NCBI RefSeq assembly: GCF_000374105.1
Contig: NZ_KB893651.1
Span: forward strand, 273,838-337,837
DNA length: 64,000 bases
Source of the DNA: Kangiella aquimarina DSM 16071
GTDB lineage: Bacteria > Pseudomonadota > Gammaproteobacteria > Enterobacterales > Kangiellaceae
Reading direction: 5' to 3'
Shown: one piece after another, positions 34,254 to 44,645 of the stretch
How positions within the stretch are numbered: the first letter of the stretch is position 1
Layout of the letters: each line of letters begins with the position of its first letter
Notes under the pieces: generated by a model
What the model saw: only the letters and a program-made list of their open reading frames with translations
The model's database searches: none
Told to the model about the DNA's origin: nothing
Made by a program: the position numbers and the translations under genes

Positions 34254-35249
34254 GTGTCATTTCTTGCCTGTCGCGTCTTTGAAAATAAAGAAAAAGAACT
34301 GAAAATCAATCATCAGCTGGTGCAGATGGAGCTTGATGAGCTGACCGCTGGTGATGTGTTAATACGTGTTGAGTACTCAAGCATTAATTATAAAGATGCA
34401 TTGGCAGCTTCAGGCCGTGGCAAAATCATGAAGCAATTTCCGCTTAATGCTGGGATTGATCTGGCTGGAGTGGTAGAGCACTCCGACTCCTCGCACTTTT
34501 CAAAAGGCGACCGAGTGTTAGTAAATGGTTGCGGTATTGGCGAGCAGTTTGACGGCGGACTGGCTCAGTATGCACGGGTTCAGTCTGATTGGGTCATCAA
34601 AATTCCTGAAACTTATGATGCACGCCAGGCCATGATTATTGGTACTGCTGGTTTTACTGCAGCCCTAGCAATTCATCGGATGCAGGTTAATGATCAGAAG
34701 CCAGAAATGGGGCCGATCGTGGTTACAGGGGCAAGCGGTGGTGTCGGAAGTATCGCGGTTAACCTGCTGAGCAAATTAGGCTATGAAGTAATTGCGTTGA
34801 CCAGCCGAAAAAGTATGCATGACTATCTATATGAGTTGGACGCACAGAAAGTGGTCAGCGAAGATGAGCTTGGCATGAGCGATAAGCCATTGGGCAAAGC
34901 CTTGTTCGGTGGTGCCATTGATAATATCGGTGGCAAAACTTTAAGTAAAATTATTGCTCACACGCAGTTATGGGGTAATGTGGCGTCAATAGGCTTGGCA
35001 CAGAGTCCTGATTTAGAAGCAAAAGTGTTTCCATTCATTCTGAGAGGCGTCAGTCTTTTGGGCATCAGTTCAACCAACTGCCCTATGCCACTACGCACCA
35101 AGCTATGGCATCAGTTTGGTAAAGAGTTGCCGTTGCCGGACTTTGAAACAATTGTCAGCAAAGAAATTGCACTAAAAGATGTCTCTCCTTATTTTGATGA
35201 GCTGATCGATAAAAAACACCATGGGCGACTTATCGTCGATTGCCAATAA
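34254..35249 (+). CDS. acuI: Acrylyl-CoA reductase / YhdH-family quinone oxidoreductase
   Basis: Zinc-free medium-chain reductase of the YhdH/YhfP/AcuI family, some of which reduce acryloyl-CoA with NADPH. The entry SSINYKDALAASGRGKIM and the nucleotide-binding VVTGASGGVGSIAVNLLSK are typical. The length of 331 residues is normal. It starts at GTG 34254, with the very good ribosome-binding site AAGGAG overlapping the alkB stop. The physiological substrate here is unknown. Confidence 0.88.
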   Translation: MSFLACRVFENKEKELKINHQLVQMELDELTAGDVLIRVEYSSINYKDALAASGRGKIMKQFPLNAGIDLAGVVEHSDSSHFSKGDRVLVNGCGIGEQFDGGLAQYARVQSDWVIKIPETYDARQAMIIGTAGFTAALAIHRMQVNDQKPEMGPIVVTGASGGVGSIAVNLLSKLGYEVIALTSRKSMHDYLYELDAQKVVSEDELGMSDKPLGKALFGGAIDNIGGKTLSKIIAHTQLWGNVASIGLAQSPDLEAKVFPFILRGVSLLGISSTNCPMPLRTKLWHQFGKELPLPDFETIVSKEIALKDVSPYFDELIDKKHHGRLIVDCQ

Positions 35250-35270
35250 CAAAAATTGAACAGAAAGATT

Positions 35271-38012
35271 ATGCAAACAGGATATCGCTTCGAAGCCATC
35301 GATCCGGAACAGACCATTATCGTTACCGCAAGTCAGCGTTTAGCTCGCCATCTTCGGGATGAATATAATCGTTGGCAAGCTTCACAGGGGAAAACGGTAT
35401 GGCCAACGTTACAGGTCATGCCATGGGGAGCCTTTACTTCGACCCTGTGGGAGTTGCTTGGAGAACAGCTGAAAACTGATAATTCGAATAAACTCCCACA
35501 CCTGTTATCCGATCAGCAGAGTCAGTTTATCTGGCAGGATATCATTGAGCGATCCGAATGGAATGACTTTCTGTTGAATATTAACGCTACCAGCAGCAAA
35601 GCCTGGCAGGCCTGGCAGCAATATCAACAATGGCAATTGGATATCACTCAAAGTTTGGCTTGGGATAAAGATACTCAGGCATTTAAAGACTGGGCGCATG
35701 AGTTTGCCCGTCGAATGGAAGCGGAGCACTGGATAGACAGCGCATCAAGCATTAATCATTTATTAGAATTAATGCAAACTTATCAGCTATCTGTTGCAGC
35801 CAATATCTTCACCGCAGGTTTCGAACAGGTTACACCACAGCAACAAAAACTTTTTGACCAACTCGGTCAGATTTCAGAACTTCAGGTTTTTGCAACATTT
35901 AATCAGCCAACAACCCCGAAGGTTTTAAGCTTTAACTCCACGCGAGAAGAATTTAAAGCTGCAATCCATCAGGCAAAAAATACAGTTATCGAAGCGCTAA
36001 ATACCCATCCGGAGAAACCCATTCGCTGCGCCATTGTCGTACCGGAACTTGAAAAACATAAAGCCTTAATTGAACGATTGTTGTGGCAGGAATTAACACC
36101 AAGCTTGAGCCCTGAACAAGAGCCAACTTCTGGTATTTTTGATATTTCTCTAGGGGAGTCTTTGAATCAGCAACCGATAGTGGTTACTGCATTGAATCTT
36201 TTAAAGTTTCTTAATGGCAGTGTTGAAACTCAAATACTGCAACAGTTATTACTCAGTCCCTACTTTGGCAAGCAACAAGCAAAAGATGCAGAGTACGAGC
36301 AATTGAGCAGTGATAGAGCAAGGCTAGAGAAATTTTTACGTACAAGTCACAAGCAAAGATTCGCCATTAATGAGCTTAGTGACTTGGCGCAACAGGCCAA
36401 AATCATAAGCCCATCATTTACATCATTGATAGAGAGTTTAAGTGATGCGCAGCAACTGGTTAAATCAAAGTTAACTTTGGCAGACTGGGTAAAACGACTC
36501 ACTTTGATTTTAGATACTGCTGGATGGACTGGCATGCGTACCCTGCAAAGTCGCGAATATCAGGTGCAGCAAACATTATATGATTGCTTTAATCAGCTGA
36601 AGCAGTATCAGGTGTTTTATCCTGAGGCGATCAGTTTCTCAAACTTATTAGAGCTGCTGTCACAAGTGGTAACTGAAAAACAATTTCATCAGGAACTACC
36701 CAAAGCGCCGATTCAAATTATGGGATTGTTGGAAACTTTGGGTCTTGAGTTTGACCAGATCTGGTTAACGGGCGCAACTTATCAGGTGCTGCCAGCTCAA
36801 CCTAATCCCAATCCGTTTATCGATAAGCAAACTCTCAAACAGCATCAGATGCCGGGTAGTTCGGCGCAACGCGAGTATGAGTACGCACAGCAGTTATTTA
36901 CAAGCCTGCTTGCCAGCAGTCAAAATGTCACTGTGTCATATCCGCGTTTTGATGGTAGCAGTGAATTGCTTCCCAGCCCCTTTATCACAGAGTTTCCTGA
37001 GCAGACTATTGCTGCTAATGCTCGTTTGGCACCTGGCTTTATTAATGAAATCATAGAATATTCAAAGCAAGAGAAATTCGTTGAGAATTATCAGGACACT
37101 CATGGTCTGCCTTTAGCTGAAGGTGTTGTGAAAGGAGGAACCGGCTTCTTTAGAGATCAGATTAACTGCCCATTCAAAGCCTATATGAGCTATCGACTGA
37201 AGGTGAAAGAGTTTGAGGAAGTGGAGCAGGGATTGAATGCGATGGAACGCGGAAGCTTGGTGCACAGTGTTCTTGAAGCCTTCTGGAAAGAGCACGACAG
37301 CAACGAGATATTGATGGATAAAAGTGAGTCACAACTGTCATCATTAATAGAGCCTTATCTGGCTACTGTTCTTGAAGAATACAGAGAACAGTTTTACTAC
37401 CTGCAGCTTGCTGACTTTGCTGATAATGAGTTCCACCGACTATTAAAGCAGTTAGTTCAGGCGCTACAAGTTGATGCTAAACGTTTGCCATTTACGTCAT
37501 TACCACCGGAGCAGAGTCAATCAATTACGATTGAGGGTTTAACTTTTAACCTTAAAGTCGATCGAATTGATGAAGTGGAAGATGGCCTGCTGATCATTGA
37601 CTATAAAACTGGAACACCGACCCGCGCAAAGCTCTACCCAAAAGATAAGGACTTAGCCCCTGAGGAGCCGCAGCTGGCACTGTATGCAATCAATCAGGGT
37701 GACAAGCCAATTGCCGGAGTAAGTTTCTTTAATATTAATGCCAAGGAAGTTCGCTATCAGGGGATTGCAGATACTATTGAACACTTAGCGCTGGATAAGC
37801 GAAGTGCCATTAAAGAACCCATGTCCGACATTATTGAGCGCTGGCAATTACAGATGTCAGAAGTTGCGTGTGATATCAAATCAGGTACGGCAATTGTTGA
37901 TCCCAGAAGCTGTGACTATTGTGATTTTGCTTCTGCGTGCAGAATTAATCAGCGTAAAAGCATAGTCCAACAGGCTGATGATAATAGTATCAAGAATGGA
38001 GGCGCTTTATGA
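35271..38012 (+). CDS. AddB-like PD-(D/E)XK nuclease
   Basis: A 913-residue protein of the AddB-related 'probable DNA repair protein' type. The C-terminal RecB-type nuclease motif is VDRIDEVEDGLLIIDYKTG. A cysteine in DQINCPFKAY together with CDYCDFASAC gives the four cysteines of an AddB-type iron-sulfur cluster framing the nuclease. The N-terminus (TASQRLARHLRDEY) shows no Walker A motif, as in the inactive helicase half of this family. I use ATG 35271; TTG 35256 is upstream in frame. It overlaps the following helicase gene by four bases. Confidence 0.87.
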   Translation: MQTGYRFEAIDPEQTIIVTASQRLARHLRDEYNRWQASQGKTVWPTLQVMPWGAFTSTLWELLGEQLKTDNSNKLPHLLSDQQSQFIWQDIIERSEWNDFLLNINATSSKAWQAWQQYQQWQLDITQSLAWDKDTQAFKDWAHEFARRMEAEHWIDSASSINHLLELMQTYQLSVAANIFTAGFEQVTPQQQKLFDQLGQISELQVFATFNQPTTPKVLSFNSTREEFKAAIHQAKNTVIEALNTHPEKPIRCAIVVPELEKHKALIERLLWQELTPSLSPEQEPTSGIFDISLGESLNQQPIVVTALNLLKFLNGSVETQILQQLLLSPYFGKQQAKDAEYEQLSSDRARLEKFLRTSHKQRFAINELSDLAQQAKIISPSFTSLIESLSDAQQLVKSKLTLADWVKRLTLILDTAGWTGMRTLQSREYQVQQTLYDCFNQLKQYQVFYPEAISFSNLLELLSQVVTEKQFHQELPKAPIQIMGLLETLGLEFDQIWLTGATYQVLPAQPNPNPFIDKQTLKQHQMPGSSAQREYEYAQQLFTSLLASSQNVTVSYPRFDGSSELLPSPFITEFPEQTIAANARLAPGFINEIIEYSKQEKFVENYQDTHGLPLAEGVVKGGTGFFRDQINCPFKAYMSYRLKVKEFEEVEQGLNAMERGSLVHSVLEAFWKEHDSNEILMDKSESQLSSLIEPYLATVLEEYREQFYYLQLADFADNEFHRLLKQLVQALQVDAKRLPFTSLPPEQSQSITIEGLTFNLKVDRIDEVEDGLLIIDYKTGTPTRAKLYPKDKDLAPEEPQLALYAINQGDKPIAGVSFFNINAKEVRYQGIADTIEHLALDKRSAIKEPMSDIIERWQLQMSEVACDIKSGTAIVDPRSCDYCDFASACRINQRKSIVQQADDNSIKNGGAL

Positions 38013-41000
38013 TTTCGGATCTGAATGCTCGCCAGGAAGCAATTGATCATACCCGCTCCTTTATTGTGCAGGCACCGGCAGGATCTGGGAAAACAGAGCT
38101 ATTGACCCAGCGGGTACTAAAACTGTTAGCGGTGGTACAGAACCCAGAAGAAGTAGTGGCGATCACCTTTACAAATAAAGCTGCTCGTGAAATGCAGAAT
38201 CGGATTATGCAATCGCTGTACTCAGCGCAAGGTTCAAAGCCTCATGAACCACACAAAGTATTAACCTGGGAACTGGCTAAAAGTGTATTGCAAAGAGACC
38301 AGGAACTTGACTGGGGGTTGATGCACAGTCCGCATCGATTACGGATTAAAACTTTTGACTCTCTGTGTGCCACCATCGCCAACCAGATGCCTGTATTAGC
38401 AAAGTTCGGTGGCCAATTAAGTCCCACTGAAAATCCATACGAGTTGTATTATGAGGCGGCCAAAGCTGTGGTGGATGGCGTTAAAACACAGGAATCCTGG
38501 GCAGGGCATGTTCATCGCGTTCTCGCGCATACTGACAATAAGGTTGAGCAATTACAGGAGCTGCTAGCGCAACAGTTAGCGAAGCGTGATCAGTGGTTGC
38601 GATTGCAACAGGAAGGTACTGCAGAACGCGATATTTTGGAGCAGGGCTTTATTGATGTGCTTGAAGCAGAACTGAAGCAGCTTGATTCATCAATTCCCAC
38701 AGAGTTAAAACAACGATTGCTATCCTGCATTATATTTGCTGCAGATTATTTTGAGGATAGCCATCCACTGATTGCGCTCAAAACTTTGGTTGAATGGCCA
38801 CAAGCGAAAGCAGGCCACTTAATTTATTGGCAGGGTATTGCCAATTTCTGCATGAGCAAAAACAAAGCTGAGCTTTTAAAAACAGGGCCCATGCCGCCAC
38901 AAAAGCTTGGCGAAACTAAAGATGAAAAAGCTGTCATCAAATTGAAAAAAGATGAGGCTACAGAGGTGATGGCAGAGCTGTCTGAATATTCTTCTTTTAT
39001 TGAACACATGGCCATCATTCGCAACTTCCCAAATATTCATTACCAGGATGATGAATGGGAAGTGATTGAATCTTTGACTGAACTCATGCGTATAGCGACC
39101 GCTCATCTCACGATAGAGTTTAAACGACAGGGCCTTGTCGATTTTACCGAGATTTCAATGGCGGCCGACCGCGCCTTAGGCAATATTGATGCCCCGTCTG
39201 AATTGGCGCTTAAATTGGATTACGGAATTTCCCATATCCTGGTGGATGAGTTTCAGGATACTTCGTATGGACAGTATCAGTTGATCGAGAAACTTACCGC
39301 AGGATGGCAAGCCGATGATGGGCGCACTCTCTTTGTGGTTGGTGATCCTATGCAATCGATTTATCGCTTCCGTGAAGCAAATGTCGGATTATTTATTCAG
39401 GCGCGTGATCATGGGATTGGTGATATCAGACTTGAGTTTCTGCAGTTGACCAGTAACTTCCGTTCCAGTGAAACTGTAGTGGACTGGGTCAACAAAAGTT
39501 TTGCCACTATTTTCCCCGGTTATGATGATGCTGTGTTGGGTGCGGTAAGTCTGGCAGAAGCAACCGCCACAAAAAACAGTACTGACCACGATAAGGTTGA
39601 TTTTAAGATTTTCTTTGGTGACGACGATAACGATTCCGGTTCGGATTATGACTCTGAAGAAATCATCAATGATGCAGCGACTCAGGAAGCAAAAGCTATT
39701 GCTGAGCAGATTGCAGTCTTATTAACAGAATACCCTGAACAGGACATTGCGGTTTTGGTCAGGGCGCGCAATCACGGTGTAGCCATCATCGAAGCGTTAC
39801 AGCAACGTTCAATCTCCTATGTCGCAGAAGAGTTTGAGGAACTGGCCGAAAAACAAAGTGTACTTGATATATTGACCCTGCTACGGGTTCTGATTCATCC
39901 GCAGGATAAAGTAGCCTGGATAGCATTATTGAAATCACCCTGGTTCGGTTTGACCCTAACCGACATAACTTTAATTGAGTCTATATTCGGTGATGACATT
40001 TATCGTATTCTAACCGAGTACAGTTCTGTTGAAGGTTTGTCCCAGCAAGCTATTTCAACGTTGGCAAAACAGGGTGCCATACTTGAAACGCACAGAGGAC
40101 AATTATACCAGCAGCCTTTAGCCATTCAGCTGGAAGCTTTGTGGCTGCACTTGGGTGGCGCCTTGCTATGCCAACCGAATGAGGTTGAGCAGGTTTATAC
40201 TTTCCTCGACTTTGTTAGCAGTTACGAACAAAACCAAGTTATTACTGACTATAAACCCTTGCTATTGGCTATGAGTAAACTGCATGCGCCACCGAGTCGA
40301 GAAGACGATTGTCGAGTATCAATCATGACCATGCATAAATCAAAAGGTCTGGAGTTTGACACCGTTTTTTTACCCCAGCTCAATAAAGGCAGTAGCAATA
40401 ATGATAAACAACTGATGGTGTGGGAGGAGTTCCCAGCCCAGGACGATTCCAGTCAGTATTTAATGGCTCCTGTTGATCAGGTTGGTGAAAGCAACTCTCT
40501 GTATAAGTTTGTTAATAATTTTTCACGACAAAAAGATCGTCTGGAAAGTGGTCGCTTACTATATGTGGCTTCGACGCGAGCAAAACATCGACTCTATTTA
40601 AGCTGTTGTGGAGCGGTTTCCTATAATCAAAAGGAAGAGCGATTGAAGCTGTCTTCATTTGGAAATGACAGTTTGATGAACCTACTTAAGCCACTTTACG
40701 AAACTTTTATCGATTCAGAAGTATTACGTCTCGATTCAAATCAGAATAAGGCCAACAACTTAGAGCAAGTTTTGGATCAAAGTTGGCAGCGGCTTAAAAT
40801 CGACTGGAGTTACCCAGCATTAAAGAACTCATTCGAAGGTATTAAGGGACTGCTCGAGAAGAATTCAGTGATTTCAGAACAGGCAACCATTGAGTTCGAT
40901 TGGGCAACCGACATTGCTAAAACGATAGGTGTCTTGTTACATCGACAATTAGAGTTAATCAGTAAAGGTCAGTGGCAACTTAATGATGGTTCGATTGCTG

Positions 41001-41425
41001 ATTATGCGACTGCAGTTTATGAGCAATTATTGCGTACAGGTTACACCGGAAAAAATGCACGTTATGCACAGCAAAGAATTAAAGAAGGATTGACCAATGT
41101 GCTAAATGATCCCAAGGCACAGTGGATTTTATCAGCGCAACATCAGGAGTCTGCTTGCGAATTAGCCTTAACAGGAGTTGTTGATGGAGAATACAAAGCT
41201 TTTGTCATTGATAGAACTTTTGTCGATGAAAAAGGGACTCGTTGGATTGTTGATTATAAGACTGGTAGCCATCTTGGTGATGACGTTGCTGGGTTTATTC
41301 AATCCGAAATAGAGCGGTATCATGGTCAGTTAGAACAATACAAAACGTTAATGGCTCAGATTGATCATAGACCGATTAAATTGGCACTCTACTTTCCAAT
41401 GATGAAGCGATTTGAGGAATTATAA
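38009..41425 (+). CDS. UvrD/AddA-like helicase-nuclease
   Basis: A 1138-residue superfamily 1A helicase with Walker A APAGSGKT (residues 22-29), Walker B LVDEFQDTS and motif VI LLYVASTRAKHRLYL, and a C-terminal RecB-type nuclease motif (WIVDYKTGSHLGDD). The ATGA overlap with the AddB-like gene suggests a stoichiometric complex analogous to AddAB/RexAB, processing double-strand breaks. RecB would be named similarly by automatic annotation, but recC and recD are not here and the partner is AddB-like. Confidence 0.9.
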   Translation: MISDLNARQEAIDHTRSFIVQAPAGSGKTELLTQRVLKLLAVVQNPEEVVAITFTNKAAREMQNRIMQSLYSAQGSKPHEPHKVLTWELAKSVLQRDQELDWGLMHSPHRLRIKTFDSLCATIANQMPVLAKFGGQLSPTENPYELYYEAAKAVVDGVKTQESWAGHVHRVLAHTDNKVEQLQELLAQQLAKRDQWLRLQQEGTAERDILEQGFIDVLEAELKQLDSSIPTELKQRLLSCIIFAADYFEDSHPLIALKTLVEWPQAKAGHLIYWQGIANFCMSKNKAELLKTGPMPPQKLGETKDEKAVIKLKKDEATEVMAELSEYSSFIEHMAIIRNFPNIHYQDDEWEVIESLTELMRIATAHLTIEFKRQGLVDFTEISMAADRALGNIDAPSELALKLDYGISHILVDEFQDTSYGQYQLIEKLTAGWQADDGRTLFVVGDPMQSIYRFREANVGLFIQARDHGIGDIRLEFLQLTSNFRSSETVVDWVNKSFATIFPGYDDAVLGAVSLAEATATKNSTDHDKVDFKIFFGDDDNDSGSDYDSEEIINDAATQEAKAIAEQIAVLLTEYPEQDIAVLVRARNHGVAIIEALQQRSISYVAEEFEELAEKQSVLDILTLLRVLIHPQDKVAWIALLKSPWFGLTLTDITLIESIFGDDIYRILTEYSSVEGLSQQAISTLAKQGAILETHRGQLYQQPLAIQLEALWLHLGGALLCQPNEVEQVYTFLDFVSSYEQNQVITDYKPLLLAMSKLHAPPSREDDCRVSIMTMHKSKGLEFDTVFLPQLNKGSSNNDKQLMVWEEFPAQDDSSQYLMAPVDQVGESNSLYKFVNNFSRQKDRLESGRLLYVASTRAKHRLYLSCCGAVSYNQKEERLKLSSFGNDSLMNLLKPLYETFIDSEVLRLDSNQNKANNLEQVLDQSWQRLKIDWSYPALKNSFEGIKGLLEKNSVISEQATIEFDWATDIAKTIGVLLHRQLELISKGQWQLNDGSIADYATAVYEQLLRTGYTGKNARYAQQRIKEGLTNVLNDPKAQWILSAQHQESACELALTGVVDGEYKAFVIDRTFVDEKGTRWIVDYKTGSHLGDDVAGFIQSEIERYHGQLEQYKTLMAQIDHRPIKLALYFPMMKRFEEL

Positions 41426-41426
41426 A

Positions 41427-41969
41427 TTGGATACTCACACTAAAGAAACAGACCGATTAATTATTCGTCCTTTTGAAGAAGGCGATGTAGAAGATTATCT
41501 TGAGTATGCGCTGGACCCGGAAGTAATGAAATATATTCGTCCGGTGGGCGATCCAAAAGTTGCGCGTGAGATGTTTTTGAGTCATGCCGGTGATTGGACA
41601 GGAGAAGAGGGGCGATGGATGGGCGCTGCGGTCGTGCTTAAAGATAATAATAAAATGGTTGGTGACGTTGGATTTCGTTACAAAAGTAAACAGCATCAAC
41701 AGATCGAGATTGGCTATAAATTTAACCGTCATTATCAAGGGCATGGTTATGGCTCAGAAGCTTTACAGGCTCTATTGAAGTTAATTGTTCGTGACTGGCC
41801 GTTTCATAAACTCGTCGCTTATTGTGAACCGAGGAATATTGCTTCCTGGAAACTGATGGAAAAAATTGGTATGCAGCGTGAAGGCTATTTTAGAGAGAAC
41901 TTTTATTTTGATGGCCGCTGGCAGAATGAAGTGGCTTATGGGGTGCTAAAGCGAAACCTGAAACTCTAA
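41427..41969 (+). CDS. GNAT N-acetyltransferase (RimJ/RimL type)
   Basis: Acetyl-CoA-dependent transferase. The family opening TDRLIIRPFEEGDVEDYLEY, the IEIGYKFNRHYQGHGYGSEA acetyl-CoA loop and the EPRNIASWKLMEKIGMQREG segment are all present. I choose TTG 41427, with GAGGA nine bases upstream and just behind the helicase stop; an earlier TTG (41412) would lie inside that gene. Its target, a protein terminus or small molecule, cannot be told. Confidence 0.87.
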   Translation: MDTHTKETDRLIIRPFEEGDVEDYLEYALDPEVMKYIRPVGDPKVAREMFLSHAGDWTGEEGRWMGAAVVLKDNNKMVGDVGFRYKSKQHQQIEIGYKFNRHYQGHGYGSEALQALLKLIVRDWPFHKLVAYCEPRNIASWKLMEKIGMQREGYFRENFYFDGRWQNEVAYGVLKRNLKL

Positions 41970-41981
41970 TAATTCAACAAT

Positions 41982-42007
41982 AAAAAAGGAGCCGAAGCTC
42001 CTTTTTT
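41982..42007. terminator. Bidirectional terminator
   Basis: AAAAAAGGAGC and GCTCCTTTTTT form an 11-bp stem around CGAA between the acetyltransferase gene and the convergent DUF885 gene. Confidence 0.92.
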
Positions 42008-42024
42008 TCTGAGCACCTAATCTA

Positions 42025-43872
42025 TCAGGCTTCATTGAGTTGCGAATCGATCCACTCACGAATCTTAGTTTCTAATACCGGCATAGGCACAGCACCATCA
42101 ACTAAAACTTCACGATGGAATGCTTTAATATCAAACTTATCACCAAGCTTGCGTTCTGCTTCTGCTCTTAAGTTGCTGATAACTCGTTGACCTACTTTGT
42201 AGGATACCGCCTGACCTGGCCAAGCAATGTATCGCTCAACTTCTGAAACCACATCGGTATCAGCCATTGAAGAGTTAGCCATCATATAATCAATTGCATC
42301 CTGGCGTGACCAGCCTTTCGCATGTAATCCTGTATCAACTACCAGGCGCATGGCGCGCAACATTTCGTCACTCAAACGACCATAGTATTGCATAGGATCA
42401 GTGAACATACCCATTTCCTTACCGATGGATTCAGCATACAGCGCCCAACCTTCGCTGAAGACACTCAAGCCTCCAAAACGACGGAACATTGGAAGTCCTT
42501 CAATTTCCTGCTGCAGGGAAATTTGGAAGTGGTGACCTGGTGCTGCTTCATGAATGGAAAGTGTTTCCATACCAAACTTTGGTTGTCCTTTTAAGTTGAA
42601 GGTATTAACGTAGAAAATACCTGGGCGCGAACCATCGGGAGAACCAGCCATGTAAGATGCACCTGCTGCTGACTCGGCGCGGAAGGCTTCTACTGCGCGA
42701 ACTTCGTAATCTGTTTTAGGTGCTATATCAAACATGCTCGGTAATAGTTTGTTAACTTTGTCCTGTAAATCACGATAGCCCTGCAACAAGTCTTCTTCGT
42801 TGTCATAGTAAAACTCGGGGTTGGTCTGAACATACTTGAACCAGTCTTCCAGAGTACCCTCAAAGCCTACTTGCGCCATTACCTGTTCCATTTCAGCACG
42901 GATACGAGCAACTTCGTCAAGGCCAAACTGATGAATTTCTTCGGCTGTCAGATCGGTCGTGGTATAGGTTTTAAGTTGATAGTTGTACCAGGCTTCACCA
43001 TTAGGTTGTTCACTTAAACCGAAGCTATCCCGTGCATGCTGCATGTAATCGTCTTTAATGTAGTCATGCAGATTTTTATAGGCAGGAACTAATTTCTCAA
43101 CGATGGCCTGCTTGTAAGCTGCTTCCAGACGCTTCTTGTCTTCCTCGGAAAAATCTTTAGGCATATTCGTTATGGGTGTATAGAAAATGCTCTGCGTAGG
43201 ATCGTCAACCACATGAGCTGCCAGTTGTGGAATAACTTTTTGCATGAGAGCTTTGGGCTGAACCACTTTTTGTTCAATGCCTTGATTCATGTTGGTAATG
43301 GCTTGTTCCATTATGGCAACTCCGCCATCAACACGTTTCAACCAATTTTCGTAATCTTCAACGGTTTTAAATGGTTGGAAGCTTTGGCCAGAACCCAGTT
43401 GGGCAAAAAAGTTTGCGATATTACTGGACTGATTAATCGGAATTAAATGACCTGGGAATTGCTCACCCTTAAGACTATGCTCAGATTGATACACATAAAT
43501 ATCGTAACTAAGGCGGTCCTGGCCTGTTAGCAGGTTACGGTCAATCTGCTTAACTTTGTCCAACCATTCAACAGTGAAGTCATGACTTTTCTTACGGAAT
43601 TCTGGTGATAAGAAATTGGGTAGTTTGTCGTTATATCCGGGTACGCCAATAGCTGTTGCCTGAATCGGGTTAAGTTCAAGGCTTGCCTGAAATTGTTGTT
43701 CAAAAATTTCGTTAAGCTTCTTTGATGCTTCTTCTTGTGTCATTGATTGCTCTGGCTGACTTTGCGATATTTCAGCCGTTACAGTATTTGCTGTAGTTGT
43801 CTGTTCCTGCTCGTTGCTGCAACCATAAAGCGCTAATGCAAGACTAAGACTTACTAGGGTTATTTTGGTCAT
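42025..43872 (-). CDS. DUF885-family lipoprotein (putative metallopeptidase), paralogue 1
   Basis: Exported 615-residue protein. The N-terminus MTKITLVSLSLALALYGC is a lipoprotein signal with the cysteine at position 18. The DUF885 domain contains SIHEAAPGHHFQ, an HExxPGHH motif that looks like a zinc-binding site, and WALYAESIGKEMG with a likely third ligand. The family is widely annotated as DUF885 and suspected to be peptidases; no activity is proven by the sequence. A paralogue of the same length lies at 48008, on the other strand, with a Sec signal instead of a lipobox. Confidence 0.88.
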   Translation of the reverse strand: MTKITLVSLSLALALYGCSNEQEQTTTANTVTAEISQSQPEQSMTQEEASKKLNEIFEQQFQASLELNPIQATAIGVPGYNDKLPNFLSPEFRKKSHDFTVEWLDKVKQIDRNLLTGQDRLSYDIYVYQSEHSLKGEQFPGHLIPINQSSNIANFFAQLGSGQSFQPFKTVEDYENWLKRVDGGVAIMEQAITNMNQGIEQKVVQPKALMQKVIPQLAAHVVDDPTQSIFYTPITNMPKDFSEEDKKRLEAAYKQAIVEKLVPAYKNLHDYIKDDYMQHARDSFGLSEQPNGEAWYNYQLKTYTTTDLTAEEIHQFGLDEVARIRAEMEQVMAQVGFEGTLEDWFKYVQTNPEFYYDNEEDLLQGYRDLQDKVNKLLPSMFDIAPKTDYEVRAVEAFRAESAAGASYMAGSPDGSRPGIFYVNTFNLKGQPKFGMETLSIHEAAPGHHFQISLQQEIEGLPMFRRFGGLSVFSEGWALYAESIGKEMGMFTDPMQYYGRLSDEMLRAMRLVVDTGLHAKGWSRQDAIDYMMANSSMADTDVVSEVERYIAWPGQAVSYKVGQRVISNLRAEAERKLGDKFDIKAFHREVLVDGAVPMPVLETKIREWIDSQLNEA

Positions 43873-43988
43873 ATTATTTTCCTGAATCTTTCCTCTCGAG
43901 TTAAGAACATTAGCACTAAATTATTGAAGAGGATATGATTTGTAATATCTGTTTACAAATAGGCCATAAGGGCTACTAAGGTACTCAA

Positions 43989-44507
43989 ATGAATAACACA
44001 CTTCCGTCCAATAAAGCGCTGGCTGATAACCGTCTGGCTAAAGTCGTTAACACTATCCAGTCTTACCCAAAGTTTATTCGCAGCTTTCTGCTCAACTTTG
44101 TGATTAGAAAAACAGTAAAACTTGTGGGTACAGCCAAAATTGAAGTGCTGAAACTGTCCAAGGAAGAATCAATCTTTCGAATTCAGAACCGCAAGAAAGT
44201 CCAGAATCATATCGGAACAGTACATGCAGCGGCGATGGCGCTCATAGCTGAAACCGCGACCGGAATGGTAGTAGGAATGAATGTTCCAGACGATAAGTAT
44301 CTGGTGATAAAGACTTTGAAAGTTGATTTTATGAAAAGGGCAGTTGGCAGCCTGACCGCTACGGCCCACCTGAGCGAACAGCAGCGTCAGTCGATCTTGA
44401 ACGAAGAAAAAGGCGAGGTGAATGTGGCTGTGAGCGTTATGGATGAGGAAAATAAGGAACCCATTGAGTGCACCATGATCTGGGCCTGGACACCAAAGAG
44501 ACGCTGA
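43989..44507 (+). CDS. DUF4442 hotdog-fold protein (PaaI-like)
   Basis: A 172-residue protein with a hotdog thioesterase-like core: the NRKKVQNHIGTVHAAAMALIAETATG stretch (shown here in part) aligns with PaaI/DUF4442 proteins. A hydrophobic N-terminal region (KFIRSFLLNFVIRKTVKLVG) precedes it. It may hydrolyse acyl-CoA, but the substrate is unknown. It stands divergent from the DUF885 gene and 139 bp before prfB. Confidence 0.8.
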   Translation: MNNTLPSNKALADNRLAKVVNTIQSYPKFIRSFLLNFVIRKTVKLVGTAKIEVLKLSKEESIFRIQNRKKVQNHIGTVHAAAMALIAETATGMVVGMNVPDDKYLVIKTLKVDFMKRAVGSLTATAHLSEQQRQSILNEEKGEVNVAVSVMDEENKEPIECTMIWAWTPKRR

Positions 44508-44645
44508 TAAGGCAGGAGTTTTAGCCAATTGATACAATAAAAGGGCATAGAGACTCTATTTTGGGTATGCAGTAAGCATTAGATTGGTTAAAATATCGCC
44601 CTTTTGCGCCTGCGCAAATTCATTCATTACAAGTACTCATTGAAT

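Noticed and set aside
38009-41425. Call as RecB of a RecBCD complex
   Set aside because: No recC or recD adjacent; the overlapping partner is AddB-like with its own nuclease and cysteine cluster.
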